From NCBI GenBank assembly GCA_025603075.1, contig MU626319.1, positions 45,365 to 109,364 on the forward strand: a DNA stretch of 64,000 bases, read 5' to 3'. Origin of the DNA: Neoconidiobolus thromboides FSU 785. Taxonomy: Eukaryota > Entomophthoromycota > Entomophthoromycetes > Entomophthorales > Neoconidiobolaceae. The notes under the pieces were generated by a model. It saw only the letters and a list, made by a program, of their open reading frames with translations. It was not told where the DNA came from and made no database searches. The position numbers and the translations under genes are program-made. Numbering within the stretch: the stretch's first letter is position 1; each line of letters begins with the position of its first letter. Below, one piece after another: positions 37,641-52,342 of the stretch.

Positions 37641-38897
37641 TGATACCTTCTTTATGGTTATTTTCGTTGGCTTGAAAGGCATCCACAGATTGATTTTAAC
37701 CACTAGGGCACTCTTAGAAATTAAAAAAAGGAAAAATAATTTTGATTCAACTACGAAATATAAAAAAAATGAATTTTTTCATTTCATTTCTTTCTGTCCG
37801 TTTTTTATAGCATAAAGAGCTTTTAAAATCATAGTTAAATCCTGTACAAAAAATGCCATCATCGTATATTATAAAGCTAAATAAAAAGATAACTATTTTC
37901 ATAGCAAAAAATGTTTTATTAACAGGTTTTATTAAAAATAAAACAGTAAAAAAAATCGAACTTCAGTTTAAAACTAACCGATATTAAGGCTATCAATCCT
38001 TTGGATGATACAAGCGAGTTAGACTCATCATTATTTTATCATGCTAAGTGCATTATGACAAGTCTTACCAGCCCTAGTTTTTTAATCAAAGTTAAGTCTG
38101 ACGGATTTAACTTGTCAAACCCAATCCTAGCAAAATAAAAAACTACAAAATAATTAAGTTTAATTAAAAAGCCAGTTAAGCTTCTTTTGGAATTTAAGTT
38201 TCTTTATATTAGTCTAGTAGTTATTTTTAGGTTGAATTTACAGGATTTTTTGTGGTATTCAATTTAATAAATTTCAATAATGTATGTAGCTAGTTTTTTG
38301 TTGCAGGTGTATTCTATTTTAATAATGTAAAACGTACAAGATATAACAAGTTTTTGTTAAATATGTTGATTATTTTTTTGTTTTTTATTTTTTAAATAGT
38401 CATTAGCTTAATAATTGATTTATTAAATTTATGAACTTTTGCTTTTCTTTACTCTATTAGATATTCCCAGAAATAACTTCCTTTTTTGGGCAAAAACAAT
38501 AGCAAGCAAATCTGGCTATAACAGAAAACTTGATTTTATAAATTTTAATAAAGGCTCAATTTTTAATAAATAGCTTTAGCTAGTATTTAAAACATCACAT
38601 TCTATTCAACTAGTAGAAAACTAGTAAAACACTTTTAATTCAAATTTAAATTTTAGTTATAAATATTAAAATTTTTAATCCAGAATTAATTTTTATTTCA
38701 ATTTAGCAATCTTTAGTTAATATTTGCCCAAAAAAACAAAGTTATTTTTGAGAATATTTAAAATATTTGAAATACTAGTGAACACTGAATATAACAATTA
38801 CATTTATAAAAGTCGTTCCCTACCATCAAATGTCTTATATCATCAAAATATAAAGGGGAATAAATAACAAATAGACCAAATTAATAATTGACAATTT
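37641..38897. other. Intergenic region
   Basis: AT-rich between the Dicer remnant and the 3' end of glutaryl-CoA dehydrogenase. Plus-strand frames here overlap the remnant and show no protein family signature. Nothing else seen. Confidence 0.4.
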
Positions 38898-40630
38898 TTA
38901 TTGTTTAGTTTCAAAAGCTGGAATTCCAGTAATACCTCTACCTAAAATCAAAGCATGGATATCATGAGTACCTTCATAAGTATTGACGGATTCTAGATTG
39001 AGTACATGACGTATAATATGGTATTCGTCAGAGATACCGTTACCTCCTAAAACATCTCTCATATTTCTACTGATTTCCAATGATTTTCCACATGAATTAC
39101 GCTTAATTAAAGAAATCATTTCAGGAGCTATTTTACCCGCATCTTTTAATCTACCTACTTGTAAGCATGACATTAAAGCAATAGCTATCTATGATAATAG
39201 TTCAAAATGTATGAAGATAACTTGATAAGTTTTACTTACTTCAGTATTAGCGTCTGCAAACTTCTTTTGAATTAATTGAAAGCTAGCTAATGGTACACCA
39301 AATTGCTTACGATCTAAAGTATACTCTCTAGCCTGACTTAAACAGAATTCAGCTGCTCCTAAGGTACCCCAGGCGATACCATACCTAGCATTATTCAAAC
39401 AACCAAAAGGACCCTGAGATCGCTTTAATATAAGTCAAATAAGTATATAGTAAATTTACTTTTAATCCAGACACATTTGGTAATAAATTTTCGGCTGGTA
39501 TTTTAACATCTTCCATGGCAATCATACCAGTGATAGAAGCCCTTAATGAAAATTTACCTTCAATTTTTGGAGCGGATAAACCGGACATACCCTAGCAAGT
39601 TGAACCTTATAATCTTATTTTAATCACTATCAATTTTCCGCTTACCTTTTCCAATATGAACCCTTTGATCTTATTATCGCTGGTATCTTTTGCCCAAACT
39701 ACAAACACATCAGCAATAGGCGAATTAGTGATCCAATTTTTAGCCCCATTTAAAACATAAGATCCATCCGATTGTTTAACAGCCTTTGTTTCCATGGAGC
39801 TAGGATCTGACCCGTGGTTAGGCTCTGTTAATCCGAAGCAACCAACAAGTTCACCACTAGCTAATTTGATTTCAGCTCTCTAATTTTTATGAAAATCCAG
39901 ATATTATTTTCTTACCTAATTTTGGTAAATACTTTTCCTTTTGTGCTTCCGTACCATAAGCGTAAATTGGATGCATTACTAATGAAGACTGTACACTCAT
40001 TGCTGAACGATAACCACTATCCACTCTGGATTTAAAGTAAATAGCTATTCATTTAAAACTACTGATTATATGCTTACCTTTCTACTTCACGTGCGATTAA
40101 TCCATAGGCTACTGAAGAAGCACCAGCACAATTATAACCATTAATAGTAGCGCCTAATAAACCTAATTCACCCATTTCACTTAAGATTTCTCTGTCAAAA
40201 GCTGCATTTATTAATATGGTATTTTTTAAAAGAGTAATAATATAATTTTTACATTCATCTCTGAATCCTTTTAATACTCTTGGCATTAATTTATTTTGAC
40301 AATAGTTTCTGGCAGTGTCTCTATAGAGGAGTTAATTTATGTTTTAAAAAAAGTACTAAATGCTACCGCATCAATTTTTCCTCTTCAGTAAGAGCGGATT
40401 CAAGATTTAATGGATCTTTCCAATCGTATTTTACAAAAGCTAAAGAAATGGTTAAACTTATAGCGTTATAATTGAATAATTAAGTTTACTTGAGTTGGAT
40501 GCATATCTCACCTTAGTGTTTATAGCTAAAATTATAAAAAATTAAATCAGTATGACTCATATAGGTATAAATGCATCATGAACTTACCTATGAGTTTTTT
40601 GCTTTGATTTATAATTGTATTTAATTTCAT
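38898..40630 (-). CDS. GCDH: Glutaryl-CoA dehydrogenase, mitochondrial
   Basis: FAD enzyme that oxidises and decarboxylates glutaryl-CoA to crotonyl-CoA in lysine and tryptophan breakdown. ATG at 40630 opens a short exon [15 protein letters not shown], presequence-like, then [20 protein letters not shown]. Further exons: [133 protein letters not shown], and the last exon with [19 protein letters not shown], which holds the catalytic Glu. [15 protein letters not shown] marks GCDH among acyl-CoA dehydrogenases. About eight introns; the exact join before FVKYDW is uncertain. It looks intact. Confidence 0.92.
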
Positions 40631-41611
40631 TCTTAAAGTCTTAAAAGATGAAAGTTTGATTTTTGACTTTTTTGATTTTTATACTTAAAATTTAGGCGAT
40701 GAATTCAAAACCTTAGTCACGTTTTTTGTATTCTTAAATTTCGATAAGTTTGAAATTTGACAGCTTTTTCTGTGACGTAGATAATTGAGTTTTTAGCAAT
40801 CGTTGTAAATTAAACTCGCTATTTCTGGGAATGATAGAGTATCCTGTCAATATGAAAATGATATTATACTATACTTTTATATCATAGCTTTTTATATCAG
40901 CAATCAATAATCATAATATATAGACGCTATGTAATTTTTGTATCCCATGATACGATCTCCCCTCAACTTAATATTATGCTAGAAGTTTAATAACCCTATT
41001 TTATTTTTATTTTTCAATGATTGGTTAGGTTTATTGATTTTTTTAGTATGTGAAATTATAGTAAAGTGACTATTTTTATATTAAAATGCAATAGGAATGC
41101 AATAAAAATTTGATCAATTACTGTATCCATGGTTATGATTAAAGCTAATTTATTATAATCTCCCTCTTTCCTTCTACTTTATAATTAATAGAATATCATT
41201 AATATGGTTTAAATAACATAGCATTATTATGTTTTAGTTATGTTATAAGAACATCTAGTAATTTTAAATCTTGTTCCTTTTTTATTCAGTCACAACATAT
41301 AAAACTTTTCTTACTGTAAGCTGTTTGTTAACTCTTCACCTTGTTGAAATGATTAGAACCAAATATTAAAAAAGGCTATTAGCCAAAACTATTTATTTTA
41401 AAATTAATGTCAATTAGATCTAATTCTATTAATACAAGATTTGATTTGATACTGTTGGACTATGTATATATTAAGTTGCTCTAAAAATTTTATAAAGTTC
41501 ATAGTGGTAGAAGTGTTGGTTTCTAGTAACAAAATATTTTACTAAAAGATAACTTGTATTTAAATAAAATTAAGCTTTTATGTTAGAATAAATTTAAAAG
41601 GATATAATATA

Positions 41612-41716
41612 TATGGGGATGTATTCTTGTATTTAACAATTTTACTAACAATTTTGCCACCCAAATAGCGCTTAAAAGATGGAGAAAGTAATGAAGCCAA
41701 AAAAATATCCCCATTA
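41612..41716 (+). mobile_element. MITE copy 9
   Basis: TATGGGGATGTATTCTTG left end, ATATCCCCATTA right end, internal CAAATAGCGCTTAAAAGATGG. The right terminus has a one-base change. Confidence 0.87.
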
Positions 41717-42031
41717 ATTAAGATTTTTAACTTCAGCTTTAGTTGCCCATTTGGTGGAGTAATTTAATTTTTATAAGTCTATATTTTGGCTTACTACTAT
41801 ATTAACTTTTATTCTGTTTTTTATCTATCATTTATATGAAACTATTAAGAGCTTATGATAGGGCATATCTGTTTATCATATTAAACATAAAAACACAGAA
41901 ACACAAGTACTCGAGAAGTATGAGTTAACAAACAATGAAAATATATCTCAAGTTAAAAAAGCCAGCTTTAAGCAAAAATTACTATTAACTCATAACACAA
42001 TTTTAAATTTTGATTCTACAACCTAATATTA

Positions 42032-42132
42032 TACGGGGATGTTTTTTTGGCTTCATTACTTTTTCCATCTTTTAAGCGCTATTTGGGTGGAAAAATTGTT
42101 AGTAAAATTCTTGAAAAAAATATACCTCCGTA
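42032..42132 (-). mobile_element. MITE copy 10 (inverted)
   Basis: TACGGGGATGTTTTTTTGG then GCTTCATTACTTTTTCCAT and AAGCGCTATTTGGGTGG. The right end is ACCTCCGTA. Opposite in orientation to copy 9, about 320 bp away. Confidence 0.87.
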
Positions 42133-42984
42133 TGGTTGTTTTAACACTTTTATTTAGCTCTATCTGAGTTTTATTTTCCCATTTAGCTAGGTAAAACTAA
42201 TAACATGTTTAATGATAATAATTTATCGCTTTTATAGTAAGTTAATACTGTATACATTTTATATTGGTTATATTTAGTCTCAAGTATTCTATATTAATTA
42301 CATTTAATAGTAAGTATTTTTCCATCATATTGTTATTTTAGAAACTTCAATAAATAGTTACGTTGAAGAATCAATTCAATTTTTACTTTATTTCAATGAT
42401 AATAAAAAATAATATAGTAACCATTAATATTTAAATAAGAAATAATATGATAGATAGTTGAATTTAAGTCAAGAATAACAGATAATCAACATTAAAATTT
42501 AAAGAAATAGTTAAGAAACACTTACCGATCATAACAATTATAGCCAATCAATGGCTGGAATTTGAAATCTTCTATAATATTAGTATTCAGAAAACTTATA
42601 TTCTTCATTATTGTAATAGATAGAAATGTATTCAACTTAAAACTCATTAAAAAAATCAAACACTTTAACTGTTAGTGTTAATAAAATTAATGAGGTAGCT
42701 TACTGATAAGTAATCTCATTATCAAATCTAATTAGACAAACTTCATTAAGTGAGGTTTTAAAAACATCCGTTTCGATTTTTTTATAAATTGATATTATTT
42801 AATATTGACTACTCCTTTTCCATCTTCTACAATAAAGTTGTTTCTTTTAAATACTCCTTCTTTACTAAAATCCAAGCCTTTAAGTTTTATTTAGCCAAGA
42901 TTTGATGTCGTTAGAAGCAACTTTAGAAGCTCATTATTCAATTCATTTCTGAAATTCTCTTAAAGCTGGTAACTTAAAATGCTC

Positions 42985-43560
42985 AATTAGCTATATCTTG
43001 GTTGTAGTAACCTAAACTAATAATGCTTCTTATTCTTAATAGCTTTATAGCTTTACTATGTTTAAATAATTGAGAGTTACCAAAGGCCTCTGGTATACTA
43101 TTCGCTAACTTGACGCAATTAAAACCATTCCTTCCATTAAATTTGTAAACATTATTAAAATTTTTAAGACTATTTTTCTCTTCAAATCTTAATCGATTTA
43201 AATATTCCCAATTTTAAATTTTATAAATTATTGATTTTGATTTTATATTCATTTAAGTTATTGTTAATAGCATCAGTCTCTAGCATTTATGTTGAGTGTA
43301 GTTAATTTTTCAAGATTATAATTTTCTATTTGATATAATGAAATAATAAAACTATTAATTTCTAATACTCCAAGTTGTCTTATATTACTCTTGAAAATAT
43401 CCAAAACTTCTACGTAATTAGTCAAATTAAGTTTTAATTTTTTCAAACAATTTAAATTCGTTTCTTTATCGTACTTAATAATATCTCTGTCGTTTATGTA
43501 TTTGTTAAATTGAACATTAATAATACTTATGCAACAACTCAAATAGTTAATTGTACTGGC
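42985..43560 (-). pseudogene. Remnant resembling a leucine-rich-repeat protein
   Basis: The reverse strand gives a 89-codon ATG frame (43542-43273) with Leu/Ile spacing such as LNCLKKLKLNLTNYVEVLDI and LEINSFIISLYQIENYNLEKL, extendable upstream by STINYLSCC. Beyond a stop, another frame continues with KNFNNVYKFNGRNGFNCVKLANS and ends near 42985. The mixture of LRR-like segments and stops suggests a decayed F-box/LRR-type gene. There is no clear domain signature. Confidence 0.3.
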
Positions 43561-44243
43561 GTTTATATTTAAAGGTCATTAGCTTCCCATTTATAATAAT
43601 GAAGTTATATTGATATTGTTTGAATTATTAAAATTTAATTGACTATAAAGTGAATGTGCTGCAATAAAACTAATAACTCACACAGTTAGATTATATAAAT
43701 ATTTAGGAAACATAAGTTAACTAGTTCTTCCGGATAAACCTCTATAAACGCAATCTCAGGTATTATGTATGATAAAAATTTGAATAACTAATGCAGTCAA
43801 CATATTGACCTAAAATAAAATTACTGAAATTTAATTTTTTCTAACAAATTAATTAGTTTAAAAGTTTAATTAAAAACAAAACAGTTAAGTTTGAAGTTTT
43901 TGGATTAAATTTTAATTGAAAATTCTAAGAAACAAGCTTTGATTAAAATATCAAGCTTGTAAATTTTAATTGGTTTATTGATTAATATTACAAAGACTAT
44001 TGACTAAATTTATTTAACTTGTGTTATATATAGACAATGCTCATCAATGTTAAACTAACGAGAGTATATATTATTGTTCAACTTCAAAGAGATCTAAGTG
44101 CTTTTTATTATAAAAGTTGCCATTTCCAATAGAATCTCGCTATTTCTCTCTAACAAGTATTAAAATTAATAAATTATTTTAATTAAAAATAAATTAGTAA
44201 CAATTTCTATTACTTTATTTAGTCAAACATTCTATACCTTTTT
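43561..44243. other. Intergenic AT-rich sequence
   Basis: No gene is recognised on either strand. It separates the LRR-like remnant from the FLYWCH-like stretch and may contain parts of either. Confidence 0.35.
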
Positions 44244-44605
44244 TTAAAGTTTATAATATTCTTTATTTACACAATCTAGATATTCATGAAACACATCAGT
44301 ATCTGTGATTAAACAATCTGTGTCTTTGGTACTGCAACGAAAATACAATTTTTGAACACTATCCTTAGAAAGGTAATGTGTTATAGCTCTAAATTTATGA
44401 CCTTGATAAGTCTGTTTGTCAGCTATAAATATAGTACTGAGATCTGTGTTGCTATTTAAAATTATATCTTCATCAAATGCACCTTGTAAATTTTTATATA
44501 TTATCAGATTTTCTTCGATAGACTCTTTATCTAATGATCCTTGTTTACTTATTTTCCGTTCTTTTGAATTTATATTAAAAGTATTGTAAAATTAATAGTC
44601 ATATC
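44244..44605 (-). pseudogene. FLYWCH-like zinc-finger exon or remnant
   Basis: An open stretch of about 115 codons on the minus strand without any Met, ending at a stop at 44244. It reads FIADKQTYQGHKFRAITHYL followed by KLYFRCSTKDTDCLITDTD. The spacing of Y-x-F, the (F/Y)RCS block and a second Cys is like FLYWCH fingers found at the N-terminus of MULE-type transposases and in some nuclear proteins. The final His pair is weak (only one clear His, in VFHEY). No upstream exon was found, so it is either an orphan exon or a transposase remnant. Confidence 0.35.
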
Positions 44606-44950
44606 TTCGCATTTTCACAAATATCAATAAATTTTATGAGAATTGCGCCTATTAACTAATTCAACCGTTTGGTTGAGCCACTTTTTATTAAGACATCAAA
44701 CCTTACAATTGACAATGATTTTTGATGAATATGCCCGCTCATTTATTATTGGCTACATTTCAATGGATTTATTTACTGACAAATAAAGGGTATGATGTAA
44801 AACATAAATTGGCAATGCCATGGCGGCATTTTATAATTTTTTTAAAAGCAAAGCTAATTATAATCTCTCTTAATTTCATCACTACTTAGCATATTAACCT
44901 TGCTTTATTAAAAAACATTTGTATAGCATACAAGTTTTGAAGTAGCCATT

Positions 44951-47900
44951 ATGGCAGTAAGTTTACCCTGGTAATTTTTTTGACAAAAATTTAATCCAAT
45001 TTCAAGGAGGACCTTACTAATAAACTCAAAGAAATCGAAGCCAAAATCTCTCATGAGGAGACTGTTTTGGCTGGTTTCAAGCACATGCTATCGGCACATT
45101 CAAAGCCAGACATTATTGCTCAATGTGAAGACGGAATCCAACAAAGTGAAACTATTTTAAGCTATTTTCGTTCAGAAAGAGAGAAGCTTATCTCAATGAT
45201 TAGGAGAAGTGCCCCTCAGGATCAAGACACTTCATTCACAAGTAACTCATTTTCATTTTATTACAAATAAATTCTAACATACATAGGCACCTCAGACCTG
45301 TTCAAAAACTTAAATAAAAAGCCCACTCAAAACCTTGCCAAAGGAAAGTTATCTGTCCTTGGTAATAGAGTACTTACTTAACTATCACAATTATTTAAAA
45401 TATATAGATTTTCGTAAACATAATCCTCCATTATCAAGGGAAATGATTACATATCGCATACAAGAGATTCAGCATAGATTAGAAATTGAAGAAAAAGTAA
45501 AAGCTGCTTATGAAAAGTTTCAAGGTACTACTGCCCTAAATAAAGATCTGGCTGCGCCTGACTCTCAAAATGAAGCAATTTTAAAGTTGGCGGATAGCAA
45601 TGATAAGATTAGAATATTTAACCTAGCGCTAAGGGAGCTTAAGCCTTTGACCTTAGCTACTCTTTCACTTGAGGATCCTGAAGGTAATAATACTATTCAT
45701 GAAACTATGACATTGTATAATAAATAATTTTTTATAGAACAAAACCTATTAAAACCAGGCTTACGTAGGCCAATGACAGGAACAATTAAAATCAAACTTC
45801 TTTCTGAACAGAATTTACAAAATATAGATCCTATAACGTCAACAATTGTGTTCCAAATCGATGGTAAAACGAGAGGCAAAATCAAGCTAAACTTTATTGA
45901 TCGTAAAGTGGATCACTTTGTTGCCAAAGTACATAAAGCAAATGAAATGGAACTTCATATTGTTAATGAATATAAAGATAAACCACCTTCAATTGTTGGA
46001 TTACTTTGGATCCCGCTTGCTGAAGTTTCTGACGATATTCGTAAAAGAAATGCAGGAAATATAGGGTGGGCACCTGCAGATGCATCAGGTCAAATCAATC
46101 GATCAAAAACAGTGGTTCGATCTACCGCAGATGGAAGTGATTTTGAAGTCATTGAGGATTGGTTTAAAGTGGAACCAGTTGGTAAATTGCTGTTAAGGAT
46201 GAACTTTAGTAAAAAAAATTTAATTGGTATTGAAATATAAAATTAATTTTTATAGTTAAATCAAATGTCCCTAAAAAACCACAAGCTTTACTTGGGCGTC
46301 AAGGTGCATTGAGGGTAGGGAAAGAAGCTGTTGCAGCTGAGATTAAAGGGCATCGTTTTGCTCGACGTGTGGTCTATCGACCACTTACATGCTCGGTATG
46401 TAATAAATTGACAGTGAACTCCACTGAATATCACTGTCAAGATTGTCGATACTTTTGCCATATTGCTTGTGCACCAGATGCGCTCACCACCTGTATCACA
46501 CGTTCCAATGATGATAATAGTGGTCGTAAAAGCCTTAATAAGATTTATAACATTCCACATCGATTTGAAAGTTCAACCACACTCGGTGCCAACTGGTGTT
46601 GTCATTGTGGACAGATGCTTTCTTTGGTTAGGGACAATGGAAAGAAATGTATAGGTATTGTTTAATTATTTTTAAACTTCAATATAATTAAATTTTGTTT
46701 AGAATGTGGTATTACTAGTCATATTGATTGTATGCACTTTGTACCCAACTTTTGTGGTCTTAGTAGGGAAATGGCAAAACAGCTTGTCGCAGCTGAAAGA
46801 AGATCAAAGTCAGATGCTGGTATGCGTCCCCCAACTTCACCAATTAAGCCTTCAATGATAACTGCTTTAGGACCACCAATAGATTCGCCAACGGATCAAA
46901 AACCTTCACCCTCATTAGAAGTACCAGGTGTTATAAGCCATAATAAAGTTAATAGTGTTCCATTTATAGAAAAAGTGGATGAAAGGCCTGCTATTACTGA
47001 ACTCAAAATACCTCCATTAACTACTAGACCAACGGAGATAGCACCTGTCAAAGCTACTATTGGTATACCAAAGCCAGCTTCTAAACCAAGAAAGGTTACA
47101 ATTAAGGATTACAACCTATTGGTAGTACTTGGTCGAGGCAACTTCGGAAAAGTAATGCTTGGGGAAGTTAAAGAGACAAAAGAATTGGTAGCAATAAAAA
47201 TTTTAAAGAAAGATGCGGCAATTGAAAATGATGAAGTAGATGCACTGAAATCGGAGCGTGAAGTTTTTAAACAAACTACAAAAGAGAGGCATCCATTCCT
47301 TGTACACATGGAAGCTTGTTTTACATCAAATGCGTCTATCTTTTTTGTAATGGAGTATGTAATTGGTGGAGATCTCATGTCTCTGATCCAACGTTTACGT
47401 AATTTTACACCTACTCAAACCAGGTTTTACACCGTAGAGGTTATTTTAGCTTTAGAATTTTTGCATAAGCGAAATATCATTTATCGTGATTTAAAATTGG
47501 ATAACATTATGCTTTGTGGGGATGGTCATATTAAAGTAGCAGACTATGGGTTGTGTAAGCTTAACATGCCTTATGGCTCAATCACTTCAACTTTTTGTGG
47601 AACACCTGAATTTATGGCACCTGAGGTAAAATCATTTATTAACACTTGATATTAATTTTAATTTTCTATAGATCCTCAATGAACGTAAATATGGCTCTTC
47701 AGTAGATTGGTGGTCATTAGGTGTTTTGATGTATCAAATGACTTTAGGACAGGTAATTGATCATAAACATGTAGAATACTGAATAACATTTTAATATTTT
47801 ATAGTCACCATTTACTGGAGCAGATGATATGGAAATCTTTGACTCAATTATTGAAGATGAAGTTTTATATCCGCTTTCATTGCCCCGTACTACAGTATCT

Positions 47901-48191
47901 ATTTTGGAACGCTTATTAACTAAGGATCCAAAGAAACGAATAGGATGTGGTCCAAGTGGCAGCGACGAAATTAAGCAACATCCTTACTTTAGAGATATCG
48001 ATTGGGATGCTCACTTCAAACGTCAAGTTACACCACCTTATATACCCAAGGTTAAAAATGGAAAGGATGTAACAAACTTTGATGAAGAGTTTACTTCACA
48101 ACCTCCTACGTTAACGCCTACCTCCTCCATGTTAACTCCAGTACAACAAAAGAAATTTGAAGGGTTTTCGTTTTACCATAAGAATTTATAA
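44951..48191 (+). CDS. PKC1: Protein kinase C of the fungal Pkc1 type
   Basis: Rho1-activated kinase heading the cell-wall-integrity pathway. The first exon is only ATGGCA (44951-44956). A 50-nt intron leads to [21 protein letters not shown], the first HR1. A second HR1 ([19 protein letters not shown]) follows, then a C2-like domain ([14 protein letters not shown] to [10 protein letters not shown]). The pseudosubstrate-like [11 protein letters not shown] precedes two C1 fingers ([17 protein letters not shown]... and [18 protein letters not shown]...). Kinase: [39 protein letters not shown] (DYG, not DFG), [13 protein letters not shown]. Tail: a turn-motif-like PTLTPT and a hydrophobic motif [10 protein letters not shown]. 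About 950 residues, shorter than yeast Pkc1. Convergent with SEC18, 173 bp apart. Confidence 0.95.
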
Positions 48192-48364
48192 CTAGTAAAG
48201 AGATGTAATAAGGTTTTAATTTAATATAGTAAAAAATTGGTGTTGAATTATTAACAATGATTTAAAAATAAATAGTTTAAGTATAAAAAGAATACTATGC
48301 TTTCTATTAACCATTCAAAATTTAGACAGTATAAAATACTAACACTTTATTATCAAAAATAAAA

Positions 48365-51329
<2,965 letters not shown>

Positions 51330-52342
51330 TTTAGTGTATATCACTCTAATATTATAAAAAATAGTAAAAACAACAATAAATCAGAATAAATAAACCAAAT
51401 GATCTAATTTAGTTTAAATTTTAACAATGATTGGCTTACTATCAACGAATTAAATCTTTCCAATGGGTGGCTCAGTTTACTCTATTAAACTACTTTAAAA
51501 GTAAATGCGTATATATGGCAAATTATTAGACTTTTCCATAAATTTGATTGCTTTCTTATAACTACCATTTTTAAGCCCTGTATAGTGAAAAATTGGAACG
51601 AGAGCCCAATGATAAAAATTAATGTAATAAACTTGTGTGCTAAAAAAAGAAAGACTCCTATTGAAAAAGTTTATTTATCCTGGGTTTGATAAAGTTTCTT
51701 AACTATATCAATGCCTTAGCCTAATAGAAAAAAATATAAACCCACTTAACTTATTCACACCATTGGCCTCAAAGGAGCTTACGTCCCTTGAATTAAACTT
51801 GCATTTGAGACGTCACAAAAAGACATTAGAAATTCGAATTGATGGGGCTCCGTATAATTTGTCTCCCTACAGACCCCAAATTGATCTTCGGAAGATTTAA
51901 ATCCAACTAATAGCATATTTTTGGGTAGATTTAATATGCAAAAAAAAAAATTTATTGCGAGTTTTATGTCTATTTAAAATTTTGGACTAAAACATTGATT
52001 TTTCGATCATAAATATGAGTGTTTCAAAGCTAAGTTAAAGTTGAAAATAAAATTTTCTAATTCACTTTTCTGACCATCCCTATAACATAATGTTAAAAAA
52101 TTATTAAAACTGGATAAAAACGTTTCAATATGAGTAATATGAAATTAAGCAAAAAAATAGCTAATCTCATAGTACAAAGGTACTCGCTTAATTTACAATC
52201 TTTGGAAAAAACCAAATTGGACGAAATTTGAATCAAGTTTTTAACTAGCCCATTTATTAGCTTAAAATAATCAAAACAAAGGCATAGTAATTTAGCAGAA
52301 CAATAAACTAAAATTAAAATACCTTTCTTGTTATAAAATAAA
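51330..52342. other. Divergent gap between SEC18 and CAP-H2 with one repeat copy
   Basis: Holds both promoters. 51775-51900 is a less AT-skewed stretch (GACGTCAC, GGGGCTCCG) of unknown nature. 52013-52246 is the left copy of the inverted repeat, ending less than 100 bp before the CAP-H2 start. Confidence 0.45.
52013..52246 (-). repeat. 235-bp repeat, left copy of an inverted pair
   Basis: Starts ATATGAGTGTTTCAAAGC and ends ATCAAGTTTTTAACT. The reverse complement of 56314-56548 matches it almost base for base; I count only about three differences. No terminal inverted repeats within the unit are obvious. A diverged partial copy lies near 19845. Confidence 0.9.

Larger units (their letters stand above)
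40631..42984. other. Intergenic region with two MITEs
   Basis: Holds the GCDH promoter side and MITE copies 9 and 10. The rest is AT-rich without recognisable genes. Confidence 0.4.

Noticed and set aside
37447-37815. Plus-strand 122-codon frame
   Set aside because: No family signature, and it overlaps the decayed Dicer region; probably a chance frame.
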